Shown here in pieces: positions 1 to 9,075 of a stretch of 64,000 nucleotides of DNA. How positions within the stretch are numbered: the first letter of the stretch is position 1; every line of letters starts with the position of its first letter. The stretch covers positions 248,001-312,000 of the forward strand of contig JAVCCK010000027.1 of the NCBI GenBank assembly GCA_030765525.1. Reading direction: 5' to 3'. The stretch comes from Candidatus Lernaella stagnicola. GTDB taxonomy: Bacteria > Lernaellota > Lernaellaia > Lernaellales > Lernaellaceae. Made by a program: the position numbers and the translations under genes. The notes below the pieces were generated by a model. The model searched no databases. It was not told the DNA's origin and saw only the letters and a list, made by a program, of their open reading frames with translations.

Positions 1-412
1 TCTCCATGCCCGAGGCCGCCCACACCGCGAAGTATCCCGAAAGGCCGACAAGCAACGGCGCCCAACCCCAATGGTCCGCGCCCTCGGGATCGGTGCGCGC
101 CAAACCGGCGACGGCCAAAAGCGTCAGCCATCCGGCCAGCAGACCGATAATCTTCGCCGCCAGGGTCATCGACCACGGGTTATCGAGCACCGGATGCAGC
201 AATGCCAACAAGCCGAGGAACAGCGGATTGGAATAGCCTTCGACCGCTTCGCCGGGGTTGTACACGGCGCCGTGACCGTCGGCGATATTCGCCGCGTAGC
301 GCATTGTGATGTAGATATCGTCGGGGGCGTAATTGAGAAAGTGTACGCCGATCAGCACAAACAGCGTCATCCCGGCAAGTAGCAGGGCGATTTGGCGGCG
401 GTCGGTGGTCAT
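1..412 (-). CDS. Membrane glycosyltransferase (GT39/PMT-like), 3' end cut by window edge
   Basis: The first 137 codons of a minus-strand gene run off the left edge. The ATG at 410-412 lies 9 bp after the stop of the SLC13 gene, with AAGG-type ribosome-binding sequence inside that gene's tail, so the two are probably co-transcribed. The protein begins with a short cytoplasmic end and a membrane segment, then an acidic loop DDIYITMRYA followed by NPGEAVEGYSNPLF. This arrangement (DD near the start of the first periplasmic loop, then EGY-S/T-NPL) is typical of polyprenyl-phosphate-sugar-dependent membrane glycosyltransferases of the PMT/ArnT superfamily. Further hydrophobic segments follow. Sugar and acceptor cannot be told from this fragment. 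Confidence 0.7.
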   Translation of the reverse strand, partial: MTTDRRQIALLLAGMTLFVLIGVHFLNYAPDDIYITMRYAANIADGHGAVYNPGEAVEGYSNPLFLGLLALLHPVLDNPWSMTLAAKIIGLLAGWLTLLAVAGLARTDPEGADHWGWAPLLVGLSGYFAVWAASGME

Positions 413-421
413 GGCCTTACC

Positions 422-1864
422 TTACCAGACTTTGTATCCCAGTAACGGCCAATAGAAGGTCGCCGCGAGCAGGAACATGACGTAGGCCGCCAGCAGCAAC
501 AACGTGCCCGAGCGGAAAAAGTCGTTGGGTGTCGGGTACCCCGATCCCAAGGCGATGGCGTTGGCCGGCGTGCCCATGGGCAGAATGAACGTCAGTCCGG
601 ACGGCAGGGCGACCGCGAAGGTCAAAATCACCGGCGACATGCTGAAGGTATGCGCGAGGCTGACGACCACCGGCATCATCAGCGAGACGACGGCGGCGTT
701 GCTGATAAACTCGGTGAGGATCATCGTCACGGCAATGACGAAGGAGAGCAATACCAGGGGGTGCGGCGAGGTGCCGTGCAGCATGGCGTTGACGGCCCAG
801 TCGGCCGCGCCGGTCTGCGACAGAGCCTGCCCCAGCGCGATCGCGCCGCCGTACATGAGAAAGACGCCCCAATTGATGCTGCGCTCGATCTCGCGCCAAC
901 TGGTCAGCCGCAGAATGAAGAATACCGCGACACTGGCCATCGCCGTGACGCCCAGGCCGACGGTGCCGTGAAGGAACACCCAGCAGAAGATCGTGCCGAT
1001 GGTCACGGCCGCCACGCCTTTTTCCCGGTTGCCCATCGGGCCCAAGTCGTTGATGCGGTGGCGCAGAACGTCGACGGCTTTTTCCAAGTCGATGGGCTCG
1101 GACGGGTATTGGAAGTGCAGCACCGCGACGGCGACGCCGAGCATGACGACGACAATAGGGATGTCCGCGACCAGCCATTGCAGGAAGCCGATGCGTTCAC
1201 CGGTCATTTCATAAAGAATGCCCATCGCCAGCGGGTTGCGCGCGCCGCCCAGGTAAGTGGCAATGCCGCCGATGATGCAGCCCCAAGCCATGGCCAAAAA
1301 CAGGCTGCGGGCGTAGCGGCTGGATGGTGACAGCCCCGCGGCGGCGACCACGGAAAGTACGATGGGGTACATCATGGCGGCCACGGCGTGCTCGCTCATC
1401 CAGAACGAGGCGAAGGCGCCGAACAACAAGATGCCCATGCGCAGTTGCCTCGGGGTTTTAGCCGCCTTCTGCAGGGCCTGGCAGGTGATGCGGGTCGAGA
1501 GCCCGCTTTCCACCAACACCGCCGAGATGAAAAACGCGCCGAGGATGAAAAACACGGCCTCGTTGCCGAACAGCGCGAAGGCCTCGGGTCCGCTCATCAC
1601 GCCGGTCAGCGGCAGCAGAACAATCGCCATGATCGAAGTGATTTGCAGCGGGATGATCTGGAAACCCCAAAACAAGACGCAGAGGATGAACACCGCCAAC
1701 GCCCGGTGCCCTTGAGCGGAAAGCCCCTCGGGCGTGGGCATGAGCAGCACGATGCCGAACAGCGCGAACGCGAACGCAATCATCGGTATGCGATACCGCT
1801 CGGTCCAGCGCTGCCCCCGCGGAATGTTCGCGGGCGTTATATCGGGTTCCCAAACCTTACTCAC
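422..1864 (-). CDS. SLC13/DASS-family anion transporter
   Basis: A 480-residue polytopic membrane protein of the divalent anion:Na+ symporter family (dicarboxylate, sulfate or related anions). Start is GTG at 1862-1864 with AGGTGA upstream. Two pseudo-symmetric halves are recognisable: the C-terminal SNT-type motif is present as EFISNAAVVSLMMP, and the family signature GTPANAIALGSGY follows. The N-terminal SNT motif is altered to WMSEHAVAAMMYP, so one of the two Na+/substrate loops lacks the usual Ser-Asn-Thr. Substrate is therefore uncertain. The truncated glycosyltransferase follows 9 bp downstream. The mRNA leader forms a hairpin with the ribosome-binding site in its loop. Confidence 0.82.
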   Translation of the reverse strand: MSKVWEPDITPANIPRGQRWTERYRIPMIAFAFALFGIVLLMPTPEGLSAQGHRALAVFILCVLFWGFQIIPLQITSIMAIVLLPLTGVMSGPEAFALFGNEAVFFILGAFFISAVLVESGLSTRITCQALQKAAKTPRQLRMGILLFGAFASFWMSEHAVAAMMYPIVLSVVAAAGLSPSSRYARSLFLAMAWGCIIGGIATYLGGARNPLAMGILYEMTGERIGFLQWLVADIPIVVVMLGVAVAVLHFQYPSEPIDLEKAVDVLRHRINDLGPMGNREKGVAAVTIGTIFCWVFLHGTVGLGVTAMASVAVFFILRLTSWREIERSINWGVFLMYGGAIALGQALSQTGAADWAVNAMLHGTSPHPLVLLSFVIAVTMILTEFISNAAVVSLMMPVVVSLAHTFSMSPVILTFAVALPSGLTFILPMGTPANAIALGSGYPTPNDFFRSGTLLLLAAYVMFLLAATFYWPLLGYKVW

Positions 1865-1886
1865 AGGTTATCACCTCGCATAACCT
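1865..1886 (-). promoter_or_regulatory. Hairpin displaying the ribosome-binding site of the SLC13 gene
   Basis: A perfect 7-bp inverted repeat (AGGTTAT at 1865-1871, ATAACCT at 1880-1886) ends immediately before the GTG start. On the mRNA the 8-nt loop contains most of the AGGTGA ribosome-binding sequence. The structure could modulate translation initiation; no ligand is implied. Confidence 0.4.
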
Positions 1887-2002
1887 ATTATTTTTACAGA
1901 AGCGCCTCCACCGGGCAAGCTGAAAGCGGAGGGGTGGATTCAGCACGTCGCGCGCAGGTAAAATGGCGCGGTATCCATCCAATAATTGAACGGGAGACCG
2001 AA

Positions 2003-3241
2003 ATGCCCGACTCCATTCATACGCCGATTTCGCTCGATTTCACCGACCCCGACCGCCTGATCACCGAAGCCGAAGCGAACTACCCCGCGCTGAAGGCCGA
2101 CGCCGAGGCTCGCGTCGTCACGTGGGAGTGGCGCACCGAGGGCTACGAGGTCACGCCGTTTTTCCACGAACTCAACGACTTCCCGAAGCCGCGCCGAATC
2201 AAAACCGAACCCGCCGACAAGAAGTACAAGCACCAGTGGGGCCTGGACGAAAAGGGGCGCGTGACGGTCGACCGAGAGTTCGTCGAGGCCGACGGCAGCC
2301 GCGCCTACGAGGAGTTTCACTTCTTCGGCCCCGAGGTCGCGGCGATGTTCCGGTTCGACTACTTCGAGGACAAGTCGATCATCAGCGTCGAAGTCTCCCA
2401 CACCGATGGCGGGCGCGTGGTGCGCATCAAGGGGCGGTACAATCGCACCCCGCCCACGCCGCCGGCGCGTGACGTGACCGAGTGCTTCTACGAGGGCGAG
2501 CGGCTGGTGCGCATGCACAAGAAGCACGACAGCGAGGTCGCCACCGATTACTGCCCCGAGCGTGAGTGGCGGTTTGCCTACGACGACCTCGGGCGCCTGG
2601 CGCGGATCGAGAACCGCGAACTGCCGGGCACCTACTGGCACAGCGCGCCGAACTACAAGCCGCGCCTCGAATGGCGCGAGGCGTACCGGCGGCCGGCCAA
2701 GGGCGAAACGCCGCGCGTGCTGGCCGGGATCATCCGTGATCGGCTGGTTGAGTCCGTGCCGCACGTCGCGGCCGAGGCGGGTATCCAAGAGCCGGTGTTC
2801 GCCGTGGCGTTCATGTTCGACGACGAGGGCAACTGCCCCTTCGGCGACTCGGTGAGCTTCGGCCTGGCGCGCGAGCGGGAGCGCATGGTCGCCGAACAGC
2901 CGGACGATCCGCACCGGTGGGCGATGATCTGGAACCCGGCCGAATGGGAGCACGGGCCCGGCAAGCACACGATCGACGATGCGGTGTACAACGCCGCCGT
3001 GCGGCAGTGGTACAGCCAACTGGCGCAGAAGGATGCGAACCTGGCCAAAGAGGGCGCGAAGGTGCTCATTGAAGTGTGCAAACGGCTGGCCGAGGTCGAT
3101 TGGTCGGCGGCGTTTCCGGTGACGGACGACTTCATCGTTTACCCGATCGGCGTCGAGTTGAGCGACTTTTCTGCGCACCTGCGCAAGCTCGCCGGCCCGG
3201 CGCGTTGGAAGGCGTGGACGAAGAAGTACTGGCTGCCGTGA
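2003..3241 (+). CDS. Hypothetical protein (412 aa), function unknown
   Basis: I do not recognise this family. The open frame extends far upstream, but the first sensible start is ATG 2003 behind GGGAGA; the upstream part is only antisense to the SLC13 gene. No signal peptide or membrane segment is seen, so the protein is probably cytosolic. The middle carries an YDDLGRLARIEN stretch resembling one YD/RHS repeat unit, preceded by beta-rich sequence with FHFFGPEV and FRFDYFEDKS. The C-terminal third is alpha-helical and ends WKAWTKKYWLP. It is flanked by unrelated minus-strand genes (stop 3 bp from the DppC-like gene's end), so it is a single-gene unit. Confidence 0.7.
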   Translation: MPDSIHTPISLDFTDPDRLITEAEANYPALKADAEARVVTWEWRTEGYEVTPFFHELNDFPKPRRIKTEPADKKYKHQWGLDEKGRVTVDREFVEADGSRAYEEFHFFGPEVAAMFRFDYFEDKSIISVEVSHTDGGRVVRIKGRYNRTPPTPPARDVTECFYEGERLVRMHKKHDSEVATDYCPEREWRFAYDDLGRLARIENRELPGTYWHSAPNYKPRLEWREAYRRPAKGETPRVLAGIIRDRLVESVPHVAAEAGIQEPVFAVAFMFDDEGNCPFGDSVSFGLARERERMVAEQPDDPHRWAMIWNPAEWEHGPGKHTIDDAVYNAAVRQWYSQLAQKDANLAKEGAKVLIEVCKRLAEVDWSAAFPVTDDFIVYPIGVELSDFSAHLRKLAGPARWKAWTKKYWLP

Positions 3242-3244
3242 GGC

Positions 3245-4063
3245 TCACACCAGTTGCGGCGCGGTCTCCGAACGCGGATCCAGGCGGTCGCGCAGGGCGT
3301 CGCCGAGGAAGTTGAAGGCCAGCACCGTCAGCATAATCGCCACGCCGGGCGCCAACGAAAGATGCGGCGCGAAAAGAAGGTAGTCCACCCCGGAGGAAAG
3401 CATCGCGCCCCAGGTGGGAATGTTTTGTGGACCCAGGCCGAGAAACGAAAGCGAAGCTTCGGCCAGAATGACGCTCGCCATGCCGAAGGTCGCCTGCACC
3501 AATACCGGCGCCAGCACGTTGGGCAGCACGTGCCGCCACAGGATGCGCGGCGTCGACGCTCCGTAACCGCGGGCCGCGAGCACGAACTCGCGCTCGCGCA
3601 GGGTCAGCACCTGCCCGCGCACCAGGCGCGCAAATCCGGTCCAGCCCAAAATCGATAACGCGAAGATCACATTGCCCAGCGACGGGCCGAGAATACCCGC
3701 CACCGCAATCGCCAACAAAATGCCCGGAAAAGCCAGCAGCACATCGACGATGCGCATGACGATTTGATCCACCACGCCGCCGAGGTAACCGGCCAGCAGC
3801 CCCACGATCGTGCCCACGACGACCGAGATGAGAACCACGATCACGCCCACCAGCGCGCTGGCTCGCGCGCCGACGATCAAGCGCGAAAACAGGTCGCGGC
3901 CCAATTCATCCTGTCCCAACAGGTGCGCCGCCGACGGCCCTTCAAGCGCGTCGCCCAGATGCAGGGCGTCGGCCGGTTGCGGGGCAATCCACGGGCCGAT
4001 AAGCGCCGCGATCACCAGCAGCGCGATGAGTACGAATCCCACGATGGCGGCGGGCGACCTCAT
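3245..4063 (-). CDS. ABC transporter permease, DppC/OppC type
   Basis: A 272-residue inner-membrane permease of the peptide/nickel/opine ABC importer class. An N-terminal membrane segment is followed by GQDELGRDLFSRLI, the standard DppC N-terminal signature, then five to six membrane spans. The EAA-type coupling loop reads ARGYGASTPRILWRHVLPN and would contact the ATPase subunit. The start overlaps the stop of the DppB-like gene by 4 bp, implying translational coupling. No ATPase or periplasmic binding-protein gene lies in the window, so the rest of the importer is encoded elsewhere. Substrate is unknown. Confidence 0.9.
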   Translation of the reverse strand: MRSPAAIVGFVLIALLVIAALIGPWIAPQPADALHLGDALEGPSAAHLLGQDELGRDLFSRLIVGARASALVGVIVVLISVVVGTIVGLLAGYLGGVVDQIVMRIVDVLLAFPGILLAIAVAGILGPSLGNVIFALSILGWTGFARLVRGQVLTLREREFVLAARGYGASTPRILWRHVLPNVLAPVLVQATFGMASVILAEASLSFLGLGPQNIPTWGAMLSSGVDYLLFAPHLSLAPGVAIMLTVLAFNFLGDALRDRLDPRSETAPQLV

Positions 4064-4986
4064 GACGTTCCCAGCCGAATGCGGGGATCGACCACGGCAT
4101 AGACCAGGTCGACCGCCAGGTTGACGAGCACGTAGCCGAAGCTGATGAACAGCACGCAGCCCTGCACCAGCGGATAATCGCGGCTCTGGATGGCCTCAAT
4201 AAACAGCGTGCCGACGCCGGGCCAGGAGAACACGTTTTCGGTGATCACCGCGCCGGAAAGCAGCGCCCCGAGTTGCAGGCCGACCAGCGTAATCACCGGG
4301 ATCAGCGCGTTGCGCAGCACGTGCTTGAACAGCACCGTGCGCGGCGGCAGTCCCTTGGCGCGGGCCGTGCGGACGAAGTCTTCCGACAGCACTTCCAGCA
4401 CGCTGGCGCGGGTCATGCGCGACAGAATCGCTGCCAGCGCCGTACCCAGCGTGATAGCCGGCAGCACCAGCGACGTCCAGTCGCCGCGGCCGCCGACCGG
4501 AAACCATTCGAGCTTGAGCGAGAACATCCAAATCAGCAGCGGCCCGAGCCAGAAATTGGGCATCGACACGCCGACCAGCGCCACGAACATGCTCAGGTTG
4601 TCGAACGCGCCGTATTGTTTCACCGCCGCGATCACGCCGATGGGAATGGCGATCAGTAGCGCCACGAGCATGGCCAACGCCGCTAGTTCCAGCGTCGCAG
4701 GCAGACGTTCGAGCAACACTTCGGTCACCGGTCGTTGGTAAAAAAAGCTCTGGCCGACGTCGCCGCGCACCAGGCCCGCCAGGAAGCGCCCGTACTGCAC
4801 CAGCACCGGGTCGTTAAGGCCGAGGCTTTCGCTCAGCGCTTCTTTATCGGCGGCCTCGGCGGTCTCGCCGAGCATGACTTCCACCGGGTCGCCGGGGATC
4901 AAATGGATGAAGAAAAACACGAGGGTCGCCAGCCCCAACACCGTGGGAATCAACAGCAGCAGGCGGCGGCCAATGTAGCGAATCAT
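4060..4986 (-). CDS. ABC transporter permease, DppB/OppB type
   Basis: A 308-residue permease starting with the family hallmark MIRYIGRRLLLLIPTVLGL. The hydrophobic N-terminus is followed by the periplasmic loop typical of DppB (HLIPGDPVEVMLG) and five further spans. The EAA loop is ARAKGLPPRTVLFKHVLRN. It is the presumed heterodimer partner of the overlapping DppC-like protein. Its ATG overlaps the TGA of the upstream ADP-forming acyl-CoA synthetase (ATGA at 4983-4986), so three genes form one coupled transcript. That partnership with a CoA ligase is unusual for peptide importers. Confidence 0.9.
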   Translation of the reverse strand: MIRYIGRRLLLLIPTVLGLATLVFFFIHLIPGDPVEVMLGETAEAADKEALSESLGLNDPVLVQYGRFLAGLVRGDVGQSFFYQRPVTEVLLERLPATLELAALAMLVALLIAIPIGVIAAVKQYGAFDNLSMFVALVGVSMPNFWLGPLLIWMFSLKLEWFPVGGRGDWTSLVLPAITLGTALAAILSRMTRASVLEVLSEDFVRTARAKGLPPRTVLFKHVLRNALIPVITLVGLQLGALLSGAVITENVFSWPGVGTLFIEAIQSRDYPLVQGCVLFISFGYVLVNLAVDLVYAVVDPRIRLGTS

Positions 4987-7061
4987 GCGAGGGTGAGAAC
5001 CCGCGCGTCGAGGGCCATGACCCCGTCGGGGTAGGCGGCGATCGGGTTGACGTCGACTTCGGATAGTCCCGGCGTGTGCGCCAGGTGGCTAAGCTTCACC
5101 AACGCGGTAGCCAGCGCCGCGCGGCTGACCGGCGGGCGTTCGCGGAAACCGTCGAGCAGTTTCTGACCGGGCAGCTCGGCGATCATCTGCATCGCCTCAT
5201 GACGAGTGATGGGCGCCAGGCGCAGGCTGACTCTCTCCATCGCCTCCGCGGCCGTGCCGCCCCACCCCAGCATCACGACCGGGCCGAAGCTGGGGTCGAC
5301 CTTCACCCCGGCGATCAACTCGACGCCCCGCCGCGCCATCGGCATGAGCAACGCGCCGGAGAAACGGGCGCCGGGTTTGTGCTCCGCCAGCTTTTCCTGC
5401 AGTTCGAGAAAGGCCACACGCGCCTCGCGAGCCGACCGCACGTTGAGGATCACGCCGCCCACGTCGCTTTTGTGCACAACGTCCGGACTCTCGATCTTCA
5501 TGGCGACGCAACCGCCGCCGATCTCGTCAAACGCCCGCGCCGCCTCGGCCTGCGAAGCGACCAGCCGCACCGGCGGGTGCTTGAGGCCGTAACTTTCCAG
5601 CAACGCGAAGGCGTCGTCCTGCCGCAGGTAGCGGCCCGGTTCGGCTTGTTGGACCAACTTGACGCCTTGGGCGTGCAGGCGAACTTTCGGCGTGCGCTTC
5701 GGGGCCGACTTGTGAAAACGCGCCCAATCGCGGCCCGCCGCCAGCGCGGCCACGGCTTCCTGCGTCGTCTCAAAAACCGGAAAGGCGCTGTAGGCATGCA
5801 TCGACGTGAGGATTTCCGGCCACGTATAAAGGACCAGCGCCAAGGGCTTCTGGTGCTTTTCGGTCAACTCCTTGGCCTTGTCGACCAGGTCGCGCGCCAC
5901 GTGGGGGCGATCGCGGGAGATCATGACGAACAGGAAGAGGACGGCGTCGTTGTTGGGTAGCGCCATCACCTCTTCCATGATCGTGAGGTAGGCTTCCATG
6001 TCGTACAAGTCGCCCACGTCGAGTGGGTTGCCCATGCGGATGACGCCGGGACGCACGTGTTTCTCGACGCGCTTGAGAAATTCCGCCGGCAGTTTCGGAA
6101 ACACCAAACCATGTTTGCCGCATTCGTCGGCGGCGATGATGGCGTGGCCGCCCGAGCGACTCACGACGATCACCCGATCCCCTTTCATCGGCGGCAGGTG
6201 CATGGCTTTGACTTTGATGATCGTGTCGCGCAGCGAAGCGGTGCGCAGCACGCCGGTTTGTTTGAGGGCGGCGTCGACAACGGCGTCGTCGTTGACCAGC
6301 GCGGCGGTGTGACTGCTGGCGATATCGCGGCTGCTGTCGCTGATATTGCTTTTGTGAATCACCACCGGCTTTTGGCACGCGCGCAAGACCTCGAACAGCT
6401 CCCGCCCCTTGGGCAGCGATTCCAAGTAGGCCAGAATCATGCTCGTGCGCCCGTCGGTCCGCAGGAATTGCAGCAGATCGATTTCATCGACGTTGATCTT
6501 GTTGCCCATCGAGACGAACTTGCTCATCCCGATGCCCTCTTCCAAAAAATGGTTCGCATACAACAGCCCGACCCCGCCCGATTGCGTGATGATGCTCACG
6601 TCGCCCCGGCGCGGTTGGGGCATGGTCGAAAAGGGAACCGCCAAACCGGTATGGTTATCGGTCACGCCCAGGCCGTTGGGGCCCACAAAACGAATGTCGT
6701 ACTTCGCGGCGATGCCCAGCAGTTGTTGCTGGAGCCGCAGCCCTTCCTCGTCCAGTTCGGCAAAACCGCCGGATTCGATGACCATGCGCCGAATCCCGAG
6801 CTTGCCGCACGCCTCCATGATGTCCGGAATCGTGCGGGCCGGGGTAAGCACCACCGCCAGGTCCACGCCCTCCGCGCCGGATTCGGCCAGGTTGTTCCAA
6901 ATGCGGTGCCCGGCGATGGCGCCGCCGCCGCGTCCGATCAACGTGATACGCCCGCTAAACTTGAATTGCAGCAAATTGTTGACGATCCGCGCGCCGAGAT
7001 TGCTTTCCTTTGTCGATACACCGAATACGGCAACGTGCTGCGCCTCGAAAAAGCCTTGCAT
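4983..7061 (-). CDS. Acyl/acetyl-CoA synthetase (ADP-forming), fused alpha-beta type
   Basis: 692 residues, homologous to NDP-forming acetyl-CoA synthetases, which interconvert acyl-CoA + ADP + Pi with acid + CoA + ATP. Order: CoA-binding Rossmann domain (about 1-130), succinyl-CoA-ligase-like flavodoxin domain with TQSGGVG, a second ligase domain with the phosphohistidine loop SSHTAAL (His near residue 250), then an ATP-grasp domain from about 480. The alpha and beta parts are in one chain, the usual bacterial arrangement. ATG follows AAAGGAGC. It is the first gene of an operon with DppB/DppC-like permeases; a different paralogue lies at 61631-63760. Acyl substrate is unknown. Confidence 0.85.
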   Translation of the reverse strand: MQGFFEAQHVAVFGVSTKESNLGARIVNNLLQFKFSGRITLIGRGGGAIAGHRIWNNLAESGAEGVDLAVVLTPARTIPDIMEACGKLGIRRMVIESGGFAELDEEGLRLQQQLLGIAAKYDIRFVGPNGLGVTDNHTGLAVPFSTMPQPRRGDVSIITQSGGVGLLYANHFLEEGIGMSKFVSMGNKINVDEIDLLQFLRTDGRTSMILAYLESLPKGRELFEVLRACQKPVVIHKSNISDSSRDIASSHTAALVNDDAVVDAALKQTGVLRTASLRDTIIKVKAMHLPPMKGDRVIVVSRSGGHAIIAADECGKHGLVFPKLPAEFLKRVEKHVRPGVIRMGNPLDVGDLYDMEAYLTIMEEVMALPNNDAVLFLFVMISRDRPHVARDLVDKAKELTEKHQKPLALVLYTWPEILTSMHAYSAFPVFETTQEAVAALAAGRDWARFHKSAPKRTPKVRLHAQGVKLVQQAEPGRYLRQDDAFALLESYGLKHPPVRLVASQAEAARAFDEIGGGCVAMKIESPDVVHKSDVGGVILNVRSAREARVAFLELQEKLAEHKPGARFSGALLMPMARRGVELIAGVKVDPSFGPVVMLGWGGTAAEAMERVSLRLAPITRHEAMQMIAELPGQKLLDGFRERPPVSRAALATALVKLSHLAHTPGLSEVDVNPIAAYPDGVMALDARVLTLA

Positions 7062-7163
7062 GGGCCGCTCCTTTGGGGATGATGCCGTTCACGCTACTAG
7101 AGTGCCTTCGGGGCCGTCAACACGGGCTGAATTCGGACGCGGGGAAGCGAGAGGAAAAGGGGT

Positions 7164-7193
7164 AAAAAAAACAACGCCGGGCACAACCCGGCG
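7164..7193 (-). terminator. Terminator-like hairpin, minus orientation
   Basis: A 7-bp GC stem (CGCCGGG 7175-7181, CCCGGCG 7187-7193, 5-nt loop) is followed on the minus strand by a run of seven to eight U. No minus-strand gene ends just upstream of it, so it lies in the leader of the acyl-CoA synthetase gene and could be an attenuator or the relic of a lost gene. Confidence 0.4.
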
Positions 7194-7203
7194 CGTCAGT
7201 ATC

Positions 7204-7226
7204 GTCCCATAAAACGGGGCTTTTTT
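7204..7226 (+). terminator. Terminator-like hairpin, plus orientation
   Basis: GTCCC (7204-7208) pairs with GGGGC (7216-7220), one G-U pair included, directly followed by six T. It lies about 110 bp upstream of the DUF6178 gene with no plus-strand gene before it. The stem is short, so confidence is low. Confidence 0.3.
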
Positions 7227-7338
7227 CAAAGGGCGGCGGTCGCCGGGGCGAAGCGTGAGGGCCCATTGCAATTTCACCGTGTCGGTTCGATGGTTAGGCT
7301 TAAAGAGAGCAACAATGACCTCGCCCGGTAGGAGAATC

Positions 7339-9036
7339 ATGAGCAAGGAACTGACTCGTCAAGAATTATTCGCCGCCATGGCCATGGCCACACCCGAGCA
7401 AGGCGTGGACCTTTTGGCCGGGCTGCCGGCGCGCGAAGCCTTCAATCTGGCGTTTGAGCATCCCGAACCCGAAAAAGTCTTCGCCCTGCTGCCGGTCGAA
7501 AACGCGTACCTCATGATGCACGAGATGGGCACCGATGACGCCCTGATTCTGCTGGAGCAACTCACGCCGGAACAGGTGCAGGGCTTCATCGACATCGACT
7601 GTTGGGCGAAGGACGAAGTGGATCTACCCAAGGCGCGCACGTGGTACTTGCTGCTCAACGAACTGAGCGACGAGCGTTTCATCAGCGATATGCAAAAAAT
7701 GGACTTGGCCTATCACGTGGCATTTTTCAGCAAGCATGTAGTCGTTCACAAGTTCGAGAACATCGACGACGCCATCGACGTGGAAGGCGGCGGCTTTCTC
7801 ACGCCGGATAACCGCCACCTCGTGCAATACGTCTGCAGCCTGGAACAGAGCCGACTGATCAACGCGCTGATCGTGCGGATTTACGATATGGCCCCCGACT
7901 TCTTCTATCTGCTGCTGGAGGCCATCTACTGGGAACACGGCACCGAAGTCGAAGAGCAAGCCTATCAAGAACGCAACTCGCGCCTGAGCAGCCGGGGCTT
8001 CCCCGATTACTACGACGCCCTCGAAATCGTGGCCGTCGTCGAACTCGATCGCTTCCAGCCGCGCCGGAAAGTCGGGGCGTCCGCGCTGGCTCAGGAACCC
8101 GGCGCCAAGGTGAGCAGCTCCACCTATCTCACTCACTACGAGCACCCCGACAGCTTGTTGCGGCGCGCCCTGGCGCAGGATTTCCCCGCTCGGGAAGAAG
8201 TCAGTGTCGAAATCATGGGCCTGGCGAATATGGCCGTCGTGGCCGCGCGGGTGCCTTTCTTTGAATTGGAGGAAGTGCGGCGGCTCGTCGTGCGCACCGA
8301 TGGCTACCTGAGTATCGGCCTGGAACATCGAGTCGGGCTCGACGAAGACGAAGCGCGAGAGCAACTGGCGGTGTACCGCTGCCTCGACATCCATAAGATC
8401 GGCCGCAGCCTTGTCATGCGCCTGGTCAAACGTGCCCGAGCGATGCTCAAGACTATCGCCGTCGATCGACGCAGCCCGTCGCAATTGCTGGTCGACACAC
8501 CCGAAGCCGACGTCGTGCAGGCGCTGCTCGAGCGCGAGCCCGCCTATTTCTCCGAGGGAAAACAGCATTCGTGGTCGACCTTGGCGCAGATTCGCGCGGT
8601 GGACCAGATCCTCCAAACCGTCGCCGCTTTCGCGGCGCTCATGGACGAAGGCTTCCACTTCACCCCGGGCACGACGCAGCTTGTCGATCTGGCGGGGACC
8701 AATGTGCCGAGCCCGGCCGACCTTTCGTATCGACTCATGTTCAACACCTTCCGCTGCCACGATCTACTGGGACACGAACCCTCGCTGGAACCCTTGAGTC
8801 CGGATGATCTGCAGGCCGTAACCGCGTTGTTCGTCCCCGGCGAAGACGGCCGACCCGATCTGCCGCAGGCCGAGCACGACAAGCTCCGCGAGTGGTTGTC
8901 CGCTACCGTCGGCGAAACCGATGCCGCCCGCCTCGGCCCGCTTTTGGATCGCTTCACACGCGGCATGATCGCCGAGATAGCGCGCCACGATCTGGCCTTG
9001 CGTTATCGCCTCGAAATCTTGGTGCACACGCGGTAA
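7339..9036 (+). CDS. DUF6178 family protein
   Basis: 565 residues when started at ATG 7339, chosen because AGGAG sits 6 bp upstream; in-frame codons before it have no ribosome-binding site. The N-terminal part (PEQGVDLLAGLPAREAFNLA, then LLPVENAYLMMHEMG) and the acidic, helical whole match the DUF6178 proteins common in Deltaproteobacteria. There is no signal peptide, membrane segment or recognisable catalytic motif, so it is cytosolic and of unknown function. It is followed after 39 bp by the lipoprotein lipase gene, which has its own strong ribosome-binding site. Confidence 0.75.
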   Translation: MSKELTRQELFAAMAMATPEQGVDLLAGLPAREAFNLAFEHPEPEKVFALLPVENAYLMMHEMGTDDALILLEQLTPEQVQGFIDIDCWAKDEVDLPKARTWYLLLNELSDERFISDMQKMDLAYHVAFFSKHVVVHKFENIDDAIDVEGGGFLTPDNRHLVQYVCSLEQSRLINALIVRIYDMAPDFFYLLLEAIYWEHGTEVEEQAYQERNSRLSSRGFPDYYDALEIVAVVELDRFQPRRKVGASALAQEPGAKVSSSTYLTHYEHPDSLLRRALAQDFPAREEVSVEIMGLANMAVVAARVPFFELEEVRRLVVRTDGYLSIGLEHRVGLDEDEAREQLAVYRCLDIHKIGRSLVMRLVKRARAMLKTIAVDRRSPSQLLVDTPEADVVQALLEREPAYFSEGKQHSWSTLAQIRAVDQILQTVAAFAALMDEGFHFTPGTTQLVDLAGTNVPSPADLSYRLMFNTFRCHDLLGHEPSLEPLSPDDLQAVTALFVPGEDGRPDLPQAEHDKLREWLSATVGETDAARLGPLLDRFTRGMIAEIARHDLALRYRLEILVHTR

Positions 9037-9075
9037 ACTCCTCGGCATCGTTCGCATTTTTTTAGGGAGGCAACT

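Noticed and set aside
1388-2002. Upstream extension of the 412-residue unknown protein
   Set aside because: This part of the frame is antisense to the SLC13 gene; a ribosome-binding site is found only before ATG 2003.
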